From an uncultured Frankiales bacterium (GTDB lineage: Bacteria; Actinomycetota; Actinomycetes; Mycobacteriales; SCTD01), in contig CAMLIA010000116.1 of the NCBI GenBank assembly GCA_946479905.1, positions 1 through 14,149 of the forward strand: a stretch of 14,149 bases of DNA, in the 5' to 3' direction. The notes under the pieces were generated by a model. The model saw only the letters and a list, made by a program, of their open reading frames with translations, did not search any database and had not been told where the DNA came from. This document shows positions 1 to 6,861 of this stretch, one piece after another; the stretch's first letter is position 1, and every line of letters starts with the position of its first letter. A program made the position numbers and the translations under genes.

Positions 1-810
1 CCACACGTACTCGCCGACGGACTCGCGGATCCGCGCCCAGTCCCGGTCACCGCGCGCCGACACCATCGCCTCACCCGGCACCCGGCCGAGCGGGTCATCT
101 TCCGATTCGGCGATCGCCGGGATCGACACGACCCGCCACCGGCCCGGCTCCTGCGTCAGCAGCCACCCGGCCAGGTCCGCTTCGTGCCAGCGGGTCTGGA
201 TCAGCACGCACCGCGCGCCTGGGCCGAGCCGCGGCACGGCGACGCCCTGCCAGAACCGCTGCGCCCGCTCCCTGTACCGGGACGACTGCGCCTGCTCAAG
301 ATCCTTAATTGGGTCGTCAATCACGAGGACGTCCACGGGCTTGCCGGTCAGCGCCCCGCCGACACCGACGCAGTACACGCCGCCCTTATGCCCGTCGATC
401 TGCCAGCGGCCGGCCGCCCGCGAGTCCGCGCGCAACCTGAGACCGAGGTCGACGGTGCCTTCGTAGCCGTTGAACGTCTCCAAGTCGAGCTTGATGTCGC
501 TGCCCCAGCGGCGGGCCATCTCGTCGGCGTACGACACGATCGCGACGCGCAGCTCCGGGTCGTGGGTGAGGAGCCACTCGACGAACCGCTGAGAGACGCG
601 GACGCTCTTGCCCTCCTGCGGGCTCATGAACACCATCAGCCGGTCGAACTCGCCATCCGCGAGGGCGACGAGTTCCCGGTCGATGACGTCCAGCGCCGGG
701 GTCTGCACCGTGGACGGGTCGAGGGCTTTCGCGAGGTCGCCGGGGGTCGCCCAGCGCCGCGGTCGGGGTTCGAATGCCCGCGCCGCGTACTCCCACGCCG
801 TGACGGTCAC
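1..810 (-). CDS. terL: Terminase large subunit, N-terminal part (cut by window edge)
   Basis: This is the ATPase/nuclease motor that packages DNA into the prohead; only the first 270 residues, mainly the ATPase domain, are in the window. Visible motifs are a Walker A-like SPQEGKS at residues 63-69, a Walker B strand DVLVIDDP at 160-167, and a coupling-type segment LIQTRWHEADL at about 203-213. These match terminases of actinobacterial tailed phages in my knowledge of the family. I chose the GTG at 810: no ATG, GTG or TTG lies in frame between it and the preceding stop, and a GAGG sits 5 bases upstream. The gene follows the tailspike with a 7-base gap. The nuclease domain lies beyond position 1. 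There is no frameshift in the visible part. Confidence 0.93.
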   Translation of the reverse strand, partial: MTVTAWEYAARAFEPRPRRWATPGDLAKALDPSTVQTPALDVIDRELVALADGEFDRLMVFMSPQEGKSVRVSQRFVEWLLTHDPELRVAIVSYADEMARRWGSDIKLDLETFNGYEGTVDLGLRLRADSRAAGRWQIDGHKGGVYCVGVGGALTGKPVDVLVIDDPIKDLEQAQSSRYRERAQRFWQGVAVPRLGPGARCVLIQTRWHEADLAGWLLTQEPGRWRVVSIPAIAESEDDPLGRVPGEAMVSARGDRDWARIRESVGEYVW

Positions 811-817
811 GCTCGCC

Positions 818-2584
818 TCAGTTCGTCGTGTTGATCTTGTTGGCTGAGCTGGTCGTGAAGCTCGCGACCGCCGGGTCGAGGGTGACGTTGCTGACCGCCC
901 ACACCGCCGTGCCGGTCACCGCGGACGCCGCCGTGCTCGTGGCCGTCGCCCAGCCCTTCAGCCGGTTCGACGAGAAGTAGCCGGACGTCGCGGTCGACGC
1001 GACCTCAATACCGTTCGACGACGCCGACCCGCCGCCGCGCCACAGCGTGTTCCCGACCACCACCGGATCCGTGCCGGCCACCCGGATGCAGGCCTTCCCC
1101 GAGGTGGCCGGGTCATTCAGGTGGTTGTCGTGGATCAGCACGCCCGTGGACAGGGTCTCGATGCCGTAGTCGGAGAAGCCGTCCATGACGTTCCCGCCGA
1201 TCTTCGAGCGGGTCGAGGACCCGTTCGTGCCGTCGACGAGGTACACGCACCGGCCCGTGACGGACGAGTACTTGTTGTCGCTGACCTGCGCGGACCGCGA
1301 CATGTTCAGGTAGTTCGCGTGGCCCGTGATCGTCTTGAAGCTGTTGCCGGTGATGACCAGGTCAGCGACGTTCACCGTCGCGATACACGCCGTCGCGTTC
1401 GAGATCGTGTGGAACGAGTTGCCGGTGACGACGACGTCCCGGATGACGTTCCCCGCGCCGGACGCGTCGTTACCGTCGATGACCAGGCACGATGCGAGCG
1501 CTGACGGGGCCTGGTTCGCGACCCCGGTGTTGTAGACGACGTTCCCGCTGATCGTCGCCCGGAACAGGTCCACCGTCGCACCGCTGGACGGGAGCGTGAT
1601 CGCGGCGAACCCGTTCGAGTTCACGCACGTGTTCCCGGCGATGACCGTGTTGTCCCAGTTCAACGGCGACACCATGTAGTGCGACAGCCCATCGACATGG
1701 TTGCCGATCACGCGCACGTTGGAGTGCTTGAACGTGTCCGTCCACGAGTGCGACCCGGTGAGCGACCCAAACGCCCCGAAGGTGCCGAGCCCCCGCACGG
1801 TGCAGCCCTCGATGAGGATGTCCGTGCACGGCGTGTTGTCGAACGCCCCGGCCGCGATCCCCGGAAGCACGGTGCTGTCCTTGGCCAGGTCGATCTGGAA
1901 CGCCTCGCTGATCTCCCGGCCGGAGGTGACCAGACGGAAGCCCTGCGCCGTGACATCCCGGATCCGGCCGTTCCGCACCGCGTTGAACTCCACCGCATGC
2001 CAGTCCACGACGTTCTGGATCGTGATGTCCTCGACAAGGACGTCATCAGCGTGCGCGAAGATCGCGACCGTGCACGACGTCGTGAACGAGGTCGCTCCGC
2101 CGTCGAGCGTTCCGCCGCCGACGATCGCGATGTTCCCCCGCCCGCCGTACAGCGTCGGCGCGTAGCTGGAGTTGAAGTTCTGGATCAGGTACTGCATCGA
2201 CGCGTTGCCGCGCCGGATCGTCGCGCCCCGGTCGATGAACAGCGTGCACGGGCCCTTGATCTCCAGGCCGTACGTGTTCGTGCCGCCACCGGTGTCGATG
2301 ACGTACGTGCCGGACGGGACGTACACGGTGCTGCCGGGGTTCGTCACCGACGCGAGGTCGAGCACGGCCTGGATCGCCGCGTAGTCGTTCGTGGAGCCGT
2401 TCCCGGTCGCGCCGTAGTCCCGCACGTTGTAGACGTGCTCGTACTGAAGGTTCCGCACGGCGCCGGCCGGGTTCTTCACCGCGAGCTGCCCGTACGCCGA
2501 TGAGGAGTACAGCGCATCGAACCCCGCCGCGGGCGTGGCCGACGCCGACTGGCGGGCGAGCCGCAGCGCGTTGTCGAGCCGCAT
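818..2584 (-). CDS. Right-handed beta-helix tailspike, pectate-lyase-like
   Basis: A 588-residue protein that probably forms the receptor-binding spike and may bind or cleave host surface polysaccharide. The N-terminal 45 residues look like a virion-attachment segment. Then comes YNVRDYGATGNGSTNDYAAI (about residues 52-71), the classic opening of the pectate lyase superfamily (Pectate_lyase_3) in phage spikes. The rest is a long series of short G-N and V-I-G-N rungs such as ITGNSF, VVGNTL and VVVTGN, which indicate a parallel beta-helix. Around residues 155-210 the pattern resembles GH28 polygalacturonases (TLDGG, then DVLVEDITI). The ATG at 2584 overlaps the preceding tail fibre stop as TGATG. 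I cannot identify catalytic residues or the sugar target, so lyase, hydrolase or pure binding all remain possible. Confidence 0.88.
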   Translation of the reverse strand: MRLDNALRLARQSASATPAAGFDALYSSSAYGQLAVKNPAGAVRNLQYEHVYNVRDYGATGNGSTNDYAAIQAVLDLASVTNPGSTVYVPSGTYVIDTGGGTNTYGLEIKGPCTLFIDRGATIRRGNASMQYLIQNFNSSYAPTLYGGRGNIAIVGGGTLDGGATSFTTSCTVAIFAHADDVLVEDITIQNVVDWHAVEFNAVRNGRIRDVTAQGFRLVTSGREISEAFQIDLAKDSTVLPGIAAGAFDNTPCTDILIEGCTVRGLGTFGAFGSLTGSHSWTDTFKHSNVRVIGNHVDGLSHYMVSPLNWDNTVIAGNTCVNSNGFAAITLPSSGATVDLFRATISGNVVYNTGVANQAPSALASCLVIDGNDASGAGNVIRDVVVTGNSFHTISNATACIATVNVADLVITGNSFKTITGHANYLNMSRSAQVSDNKYSSVTGRCVYLVDGTNGSSTRSKIGGNVMDGFSDYGIETLSTGVLIHDNHLNDPATSGKACIRVAGTDPVVVGNTLWRGGGSASSNGIEVASTATSGYFSSNRLKGWATATSTAASAVTGTAVWAVSNVTLDPAVASFTTSSANKINTTN

Positions 2585-3366
2585 CAGCCGTGAATGACGA
2601 AGGTGAGGGTGTTCGCGGTCGGCGCCGACCCGAACGTGAACGTCGTGGTGTTCGCGCTGGCGTGCGTGACGTCCGGGAAGATCTCCTCACCCGTCGCCGT
2701 GACGAACACCGCCTCAGTCGTCGCCGTCGTGCCGAGGCTGTGCGTGATCGTGATCGACGTCGCTGAGGAGTGCGTCGCGGTCGAGAACTTCCGGGTGACG
2801 ACGGCCGTGTCGATACCGACCGTGTCCGCGCCGACGCTGATGCCCGTCCCTGCGCCGACGTCGAGCGTGGACCCGGTGAGCGTCAAGCCGTTCCCGGCGG
2901 TGGGGAGGGTACCGCCGCCGATCTGCGCCCACACGATCGCGCTGGTGCCGATCGTCGGGGAGTCGGTGGTCTGCGTGAACGCCTTGTCGGCGTTCGTGGT
3001 GCCGGAGGTGACGTAGGCGGTCGCGCCGTTCAGCTCCGCGGTGGAGTCCGCGTCCGTCGCTCGGGTCGGCGCACCACTGGCGGCGACGACGTAGATGCCG
3101 TTCTCCGACTGCGTCGTCTGGTCCTTGATGAGGATCCGGTCACCGGTGGCGAGGGTGACGCCGTCGATCGTCTGACCGTTCGCGTACGCGGTGGCGAGCG
3201 TCCCGTTCGTGGTCGTCGCGGCCCGCACGGGCTGCTTCCACGACAGGCCGGCGACGGCGTTGTCGAGCTGCTGCTTGGTGACCAGGTCGGTGGGTGAGGA
3301 TCCGTCGGCGGCGTTGATGGCCCGCTGGGACTGCAGGTCGATGCCGTTGGAGAACTTGCGGGCCAT
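2584..3366 (-). CDS. Tail fibre protein with C-terminal ITHSLG domain
   Basis: A 260-residue structural protein, probably part of the tail fibre or baseplate next to the spike. Residues 1-45 contain MARKFSNGIDLQSQRAINAA and TKQQLDNAVAGLSWKQ, a typical attachment start of phage tail fibres. Residues 46-150 hold the common fibre segment with GDRILIKDQTTQSENGIYVV. Residues 150-190 are a Gly/Thr-rich beta repeat (GNGLTLTGSTLDVGAGTGIS). Residues 195-260 form a domain with ITITHSLG, a glutamate pair in TGEEI, and a beta-rich end. The same domain appears in the preceding gene. The ATG at 3366 follows the upstream TAG directly with no gap. Ser/Thr/Ala-rich composition with few charged residues fits an extended trimeric fibre. 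The fibre assignment is strong; its exact place in the virion is inferred. Confidence 0.85.
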   Translation of the reverse strand: MARKFSNGIDLQSQRAINAADGSSPTDLVTKQQLDNAVAGLSWKQPVRAATTTNGTLATAYANGQTIDGVTLATGDRILIKDQTTQSENGIYVVAASGAPTRATDADSTAELNGATAYVTSGTTNADKAFTQTTDSPTIGTSAIVWAQIGGGTLPTAGNGLTLTGSTLDVGAGTGISVGADTVGIDTAVVTRKFSTATHSSATSITITHSLGTTATTEAVFVTATGEEIFPDVTHASANTTTFTFGSAPTANTLTFVIHG

Positions 3367-3735
3367 CTATCCCACCAGCGCCTTTCCGGAGGTCGGCTGC
3401 GCGAAGACGATCGTGCAGGTGTTCGGGTCGGACTGGTCGACGTCGGTGGTGATCTCTTCGCCGGTGTCGAGGACGACGGTGACGTGTGCGAGGCGGCCGA
3501 GGTTGTGCGTGATGATCCACTGCGTGGCGGGGACGCCGGCGCGGTCGTAGATGACGACGTCGCCGCCGGCCGGGCCGGTCGGTCCCTGTGGTCCGGCGGG
3601 CCCTTGCAGGCCGGTCGTGGCCACCTCGACGTCGATGCGGGGCGTGGCTTCGACGGTGAGGGTGCGGCCTCCGCCCGGCTCGGTGATGTCCACAACGAGC
3701 GGCTGGGTGACGTCGACGATGGTGAAGTCGCTCAC
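3367..3735 (-). CDS. Short collagen-like tail protein
   Basis: A 122-residue protein. Residues 1-40 are beta-rich (VVDITEPGGGRTLTVEATPR). Residues 42-57 are five Gly-X-Y triplets ending GPAGPQGPTGPAG, a short collagen-like stalk that can trimerise. Residues 70-122 hold a domain with WIITHNLG and DTGEEI, matching the C-terminal domain of the next gene. The GTG start at 3735 overlaps the upstream stop as GTGA. Collagen-like stretches are common in tail fibres and baseplate appendages, and the neighbours are structural, so this is probably a tail appendage or a chaperone for the fibre. No enzyme motif is visible. Confidence 0.8.
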   Translation of the reverse strand: MSDFTIVDVTQPLVVDITEPGGGRTLTVEATPRIDVEVATTGLQGPAGPQGPTGPAGGDVVIYDRAGVPATQWIITHNLGRLAHVTVVLDTGEEITTDVDQSDPNTCTIVFAQPTSGKALVG

Positions 3736-4061
3736 CTGGTCACCTCGGGGTCGACAGTGACGGTGCCCTGGACGAGCCGGTCCACGTGCCCGCCGGGGGA
3801 GACGAGTTCGAGGTCGTAGACGCCCTGCTCCCACTCGTACGCGGAGGTCTCCGTGTCGGTGAGGAGGAGGCGGATCTGCCCGGCCGGCCCATCGATGGTG
3901 ATGCGGCCGTTGCCGGTGGTGAGTTCTTCGAGGAGCTGGCCGTCGTCGGTGCGGATCTGCATCCGCGCCGTGTAGCCGGTGAGGTCGGTGTCTCGGAGCG
4001 TGAGCACGGGGTCCCAGGTGGTGCCCTGCTCGATCGTGATGGGCCAGCGCGCGGCGCTCAC
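3732..4061 (-). CDS. Beta-sandwich minor tail protein (hypothetical)
   Basis: A 109-residue protein starting at GTG 4061, overlapping the upstream gene by GTGA. The pattern is ITIEQGTTWDPVLTLRD, then DLTGYTARMQIRTD, an ITIDG segment, and a C-terminal GVYDLELVSPGG plus VTVDPEVTR. I know this arrangement from small phage proteins encoded beside tail fibres, where it is usually annotated as a minor structural or hypothetical protein with an Ig-like or baseplate-like beta-sandwich. Position just before the collagen-like and fibre genes supports a virion role. No catalytic residues are visible and an exact family name is not certain. Confidence 0.75.
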   Translation of the reverse strand: MSAARWPITIEQGTTWDPVLTLRDTDLTGYTARMQIRTDDGQLLEELTTGNGRITIDGPAGQIRLLLTDTETSAYEWEQGVYDLELVSPGGHVDRLVQGTVTVDPEVTR

Positions 4062-4312
4062 TGCTGCTCCTGCTGGCGGCGGTTCTCGGTGCGGGCCGAC
4101 ATGTACGCGGCGATGAGGGCTGCGAAGTGCGCGGCGAAGTTCGCCCAGACGGACATGAGGCCGAGCCAGCGGATGCTGTGCCCCCACCACAGGACGGTGG
4201 GGATGGCGAGGAGCGCCCAGGCGGCGGTGCAGATGCCGTGGAACCACAGCAGGTAGACGGAGAGGGTTCGGGGGTCGATGCGGGCGGGCCGGGTGCCGAG
4301 GGGGCTGGGCAT
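4058..4312 (-). CDS. Small two-helix membrane protein, possible holin
   Basis: An 84-residue protein with two hydrophobic segments, about residues 18-43 (from LSVYLLWF to AIPTVLWW) and 46-71 (from IRWLGLMSVW to FAALIAAYM). A short positively charged start and a polar tail rich in R, E and Q (TENRRQQEQQ) flank them. Size and layout fit a holin, but no lysin gene is visible nearby, so that is only a possibility. The ATG at 4312 has a strong GGAGG 5 bases upstream, unlike most genes here, which start in overlaps. This fits its place as the first gene after the terminator, opening the structural block. Confidence 0.75.
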   Translation of the reverse strand: MPSPLGTRPARIDPRTLSVYLLWFHGICTAAWALLAIPTVLWWGHSIRWLGLMSVWANFAAHFAALIAAYMSARTENRRQQEQQ

Positions 4313-4317
4313 CGGAA

Positions 4318-4322
4318 CCTCC
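4318..4322 (-). promoter_or_regulatory. Strong ribosome binding site for the gene starting at 4312
   Basis: On the minus strand GGAGG lies 5 bases before the ATG at 4312, within a GGGGGAGG run. Nearly all other genes here rely on stop-start overlap, so this stand-alone site marks a fresh start of translation after the terminator. Confidence 0.7.
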
Positions 4323-4333
4323 CCCGGACATGC

Positions 4334-4360
4334 GAAAGGCCCGCACGGTGGCGGGCCCCT
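4334..4360 (-). terminator. Hairpin terminator closing the right-hand gene block
   Basis: Read on the minus strand, GGCCCGC (4357-4351), a six-base loop CACCGT, and GCGGGCC (4344-4338) form a 7-bp perfect GC stem, with extra G-T pairing outside it, followed by TTTC. It lies in the only real intergenic gap of the window, just after a stop at 4373. The T run is short, so termination may be partial. Confidence 0.7.
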
Positions 4361-4372
4361 TCGACACTTCGT

Positions 4373-4450
4373 CTAGTTGATCAGAGAGTAGCGTTCGCGG
4401 ATGTAGATGTCACGCAGATCCGCATTAGGACCGATGTAGATCGCAGGCAT
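4373..4450 (-). CDS. 25-codon ORF just before the terminator
   Basis: Starts at ATG 4450, inside the end of the upstream membrane-protein gene, overlapping it by 26 bases in another frame, and ends with TAG at 4373-4375. The peptide starts MPAIYIGPNADLRDIYIRER and ends YSLIN. It has Ile, Tyr and Asn residues that are unusual for a chance frame in such GC-rich DNA, and it stops just before the hairpin. No clear Shine-Dalgarno is visible, so expression would depend on coupling. I do not recognise it. It could be a real microprotein or a chance ORF. Confidence 0.45.
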   Translation of the reverse strand: MPAIYIGPNADLRDIYIRERYSLIN

Positions 4451-4643
4451 CCCAGCGCCGGGCCCACCTGTCGGCAGAGTCGGCGACGGCCTGATCGATG
4501 CGGGCGAGCGCTTCCTCGCTGCGCCCCCGCCGGATCGCTTCAAGTTCGGCGATGTCGGCGCGGTTGCGGCGGCATACCCGGATCGCCGTGGCGGCGGGGG
4601 CAGCGGTGATCGTCACCCACAGGACCCAGAACTGCACGCTCAT
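4425..4643 (-). CDS. Small single-pass membrane protein
   Basis: A 72-residue protein with one N-terminal membrane segment (residues 3-22, QFWVLWVTITAAPAATAI), then a positively charged stretch RVCRRNR and an acidic/basic helical region (ADIAELEAIRRGRSEEALAR) that could form a coiled coil. The basic residues after the helix suggest that the C-terminus is cytoplasmic. The ATG at 4643 overlaps the upstream stop as ATGA. Such one-pass small proteins are frequent in phages as spanin-like, holin-partner or unknown proteins; I cannot choose among these. Confidence 0.7.
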   Translation of the reverse strand: MSVQFWVLWVTITAAPAATAIRVCRRNRADIAELEAIRRGRSEEALARIDQAVADSADRWARRWDACDLHRS

Positions 4644-4984
4644 AGCTTCCACTCCTCGTGATAGTCCGGGTGGTCGGCGTACGGCAGGGCGAGCAGGCGC
4701 ACGACCTCGCACGGCCACGCCTCGCGCTGGACGGGCTTGTTGCTGAAGTCAAAGCAGCGCGGGCAAAGACCGTCGTAGTTGTAGTGGGATCCGAGTAGCT
4801 TCCGCTTGGCATGGACCTCGCGCAGCACGCGGGCCGGGTCATGGCGTAGGACGTGGCCGAACAGCTCGCCGCCACGTGAGCGAAACTCGCCGTACTCGTC
4901 CGACCAAGCGGACTGCGGCGCATCCTTCGCCGCCCGCTCGTCCTCGTCGAGCCGGGCGCGAAGGAACTCCACCAGGTCGCTCAT
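4640..4984 (-). CDS. DUF6221-like protein
   Basis: A 114-residue protein of unknown function. It begins DLVEFLRARLDEDERAA and ends RLLALPYADHPDYHEEWKL, with DPARVLREVHAKRKLL in the middle. This start and end pattern is what I know from DUF6221 proteins, common in Streptomyces genomes and their phages. A CPRC pair at residues 74-77 and a later Cys at 92 could bind a metal. The ATG at 4984 overlaps the upstream stop by ATGA. No biochemical role is established to my knowledge. The match supports a Streptomyces-like host. Confidence 0.8.
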   Translation of the reverse strand: MSDLVEFLRARLDEDERAAKDAPQSAWSDEYGEFRSRGGELFGHVLRHDPARVLREVHAKRKLLGSHYNYDGLCPRCFDFSNKPVQREAWPCEVVRLLALPYADHPDYHEEWKL

Positions 4985-5784
4985 GACGCCACCTTCTCAG
5001 CCTGCCGGGCGAGAATGTCCAGCACATCACCCAGCCGATACAGCATCACCATCCGGCCGCCCTCCACCCGCTCGCCCCGCGCCACCAGCGACCCGCGATG
5101 CACGTACCCGCGCAGCGCCGACGGCGTCACGGGCTGCGCATACCGGGTGAGCGCCCGCGAGATCTCCGTACCGGTCGCGAGGACGTCCCGCGCCGAGTCC
5201 AGCAGCCACCGGCGCCGGTCCTCGACCCGCCACACCCACTCATCCCCGCCCTCATGGCCCTCCGTGTTGGTGCAGCGTACGTACGCCGCGTCCAGGGCCG
5301 CGTACAGGTCCCGCCCGCACTCGTCACACGGCCCCGCGTACAGCCGCTCCGCCGGCCGGTCGATAACCCGGCGGGCGTCCGCGACGGCGTCGAGGATCTG
5401 GTCATGCGCCTCCGCGCCTGCTTCGTGGTGGCGAAGCCAGCCGACGCGCGGCCGCAGCCACGCAGCGATCCGCGCGAGATCGTCGGCGGGCTGCTCGGCG
5501 CCTGTCTCACCAGCGATGACCCGAACCCAGCCGACGAGGGTGTTCTTCAGCGCCCGCTCGATGTTCGACGCGCGCTCAACGAACGCCACCGGGGTCTCGG
5601 TGGTCCGGCCGCCGGAGCGGGTGCCGATGCGGGCCTGCCGGGTGATGGTGAGCTGCAGGTCGTACGCGAGGCCCTGATATCCGGCGACGTCAGCGAGCGC
5701 CGCGTCGAGGACGAACGCGCACCGGGGGCAGATCGTGGCGTTGTCCGGGGTCGGCCGGCCACACACACCGCAGTCGCTGCTCAT
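4981..5784 (-). CDS. Zinc-finger protein with C-terminal HTH (hypothetical)
   Basis: A 267-residue protein, probably DNA-binding. Residues 5-22 form a zinc ribbon half-site pattern C5, C8, C19, C22 (CGVCG and CPRC). Residues 153-171 carry another Cys set (CDECG and C171). The middle (60-150) is mostly helical with several Trp. The C-terminal part (about 203-262), with TEISRALTRYAQ, PSALRGYVHRGSLVARG and MVMLYRLGDVLDIL, looks like a MerR- or excisionase-type winged helix where the first helix selects DNA. The ATG at 5784 overlaps the upstream stop. I know similar proteins only as hypothetical genes of actinophages. A regulatory or terminase-accessory role is inferred only from structure and position. 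Confidence 0.75.
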   Translation of the reverse strand: MSSDCGVCGRPTPDNATICPRCAFVLDAALADVAGYQGLAYDLQLTITRQARIGTRSGGRTTETPVAFVERASNIERALKNTLVGWVRVIAGETGAEQPADDLARIAAWLRPRVGWLRHHEAGAEAHDQILDAVADARRVIDRPAERLYAGPCDECGRDLYAALDAAYVRCTNTEGHEGGDEWVWRVEDRRRWLLDSARDVLATGTEISRALTRYAQPVTPSALRGYVHRGSLVARGERVEGGRMVMLYRLGDVLDILARQAEKVAS

Positions 5785-6386
5785 GCTGCTCCCTGTTCGA
5801 TGGCTCGGAGGACGGCGGGCACAACCTCAGGCACGCGCCGCCGCTGCTGCTCGGTGAGGTCCAGGGCGTCGAGGATCCGCTGCACCGCGCCGGCGAGGAG
5901 CGCGCCGTGCTGCTGGTTGAATGCGTCCCGCTTCGCCTCCAAGTCGAGCTTGTTCACGTCGACGAGCACCCGCGCCGTACGGTCCAACGCCCGCTCGTAC
6001 AAGCTGATCTCCGCGCGGAGCTGCTCGGCCTGCGCCCCGGAGTACCGCCACGACTCGGCGCGGATCTCAGAGACCCGGTCGGCGAGGTAGTCCTTGAACC
6101 CGTTGATCTCGCTGGCGACGTTGAGGAGCGCTTCGGCGGGGTTGGTGATGGGCGCCGCGTCACGGACCCATTGGGCGGCGGCGCGGCGGGTCATCTCGGT
6201 CTTCGCTGCGGTCTGGTGGTTCTTGGTGCTGCCGCCGTGGAGTTTGCAGGCTCCGATGCCGGGGTGTTCGGTGCCCCAGCCGGCGGGTCGGTGGCAGACC
6301 TCGCCGGGTGCTTGGCGGCGACGTCCGTGGCAGTGGTTCTTGTCGCAGGTGGTGTCACGACCTGCGGCTTTGCTGGGCGTGGTCAT
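5781..6386 (-). CDS. Possible terminase small subunit (HGG-motif protein)
   Basis: A 201-residue protein. The N-terminal part has a Cys/His cluster (C14, C19, C31, C47) ending in CKLHGGST (47-54), with the preceding GWGTEHPGIGA. This C-to-HGG pattern is frequent in small phage proteins encoded near terminases. Residues 80-165 are helical, with RAEISLYERALDRTARVLV, and the C-terminus (AVQRILDALDLTEQQRRRVP) is also helical, which would suit an oligomeric DNA-recognition subunit. The main doubt is position: terL starts about 5 kb downstream instead of next door. The ATG at 6386 overlaps the upstream stop as ATGA. An alternative is an unrelated DNA-binding protein. Confidence 0.55.
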   Translation of the reverse strand: MTTPSKAAGRDTTCDKNHCHGRRRQAPGEVCHRPAGWGTEHPGIGACKLHGGSTKNHQTAAKTEMTRRAAAQWVRDAAPITNPAEALLNVASEINGFKDYLADRVSEIRAESWRYSGAQAEQLRAEISLYERALDRTARVLVDVNKLDLEAKRDAFNQQHGALLAGAVQRILDALDLTEQQRRRVPEVVPAVLRAIEQGAA

Positions 6387-6607
6387 GGCGTGGTCCCGAA
6401 CAGCTCGAGCGCGGCGTCCCTGGGGCTGGGCCGCTGTGCGGTGAGGTCGGCGGGCCGGTCGAGGATGTCGGCTTCGCGGTAGGCGTCGTCGAGGGTGAAG
6501 GCGACGTCGGGCCGGGGCGTCCAGCGGTAGGTGGGGATTTCGGGGTCGGGTGGTTTGGGTTCGGTGCGTCCGAGGAGGCGTGCGATGGGGTTGGGCGTGA
6601 TGGTCAC
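6383..6607 (-). CDS. Small hypothetical protein
   Basis: A 74-residue protein starting at GTG 6607 in a GTGA overlap with the gene before it, and overlapping the next by ATGA. The first half is Pro-rich and probably extended (RTEPKPPDPEIPTYRWTPRP); the second half is acidic and helical (FTLDDAYREADILDRPADL), ending DAALELFGTTP. No metal-binding or membrane motif is visible. I do not recognise it. Its place directly before the HGG-motif protein suggests co-expression with it but gives no function. Confidence 0.65.
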   Translation of the reverse strand: MTITPNPIARLLGRTEPKPPDPEIPTYRWTPRPDVAFTLDDAYREADILDRPADLTAQRPSPRDAALELFGTTP

Positions 6608-6861
6608 TGTGAAGCCTCCTGGGCGTCTGTGGTGGCGTGGGGTGTCTCGTTGTGCCCGCGTGGCCCTGTTCGCGGCTCTGCGGGACTCTCAGAGACTCCC
6701 GGGCACCAGTACGTCCTCATCACTTCGACTGCTCCACCGAACTCGCGGCGGGTGCCGCGCCAGCCGTGACCTTCGTGAGGCTCCGCGCGCTGGCAAGCGA
6801 CATGAGGGCACTCGGCTTGAAATTCCTCGGGGGTGGTCTCGCTCATCCAGATGCTGCTCAT
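6604..6861 (-). CDS. Small Cys/His-containing hypothetical protein
   Basis: An 85-residue protein starting at ATG 6861 (ATGA overlap with the preceding stop). Residues 18-53 contain a Cys/His set: CPHVAC, HEGHGW and WCPGV, which may bind one zinc ion. The remaining C-terminal 30 residues are polar and probably disordered (SPAEPRTGPRGHNETPHATT). I have seen the CPH...HGW...CPG layout in small Streptomyces and phage proteins without known function. The frame is chosen because the overlap pattern is exact and the peptide has a non-random Cys/His spacing. Confidence 0.65.
   Translation of the reverse strand: MSSIWMSETTPEEFQAECPHVACQRAEPHEGHGWRGTRREFGGAVEVMRTYWCPGVSESPAEPRTGPRGHNETPHATTDAQEASQ

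Noticed and set aside
1679..2503. Plus-strand ORF of 274 codons opposite the tailspike
   Set aside because: Arg/Val/Asp-rich shadow frame in GC-rich DNA; the tailspike frame is clearly the coding one.
2046..2690. Minus-strand ORF of 214 codons overlapping the tailspike start
   Set aside because: Arg-rich out-of-frame reading of the spike and fibre genes; no overlap signature at its ends.
4313..4372. Promoter for the structural block in the intergenic gap
   Set aside because: I could find no convincing -35/-10 pair in the 60 bases; phage-specific promoters cannot be judged by eye.
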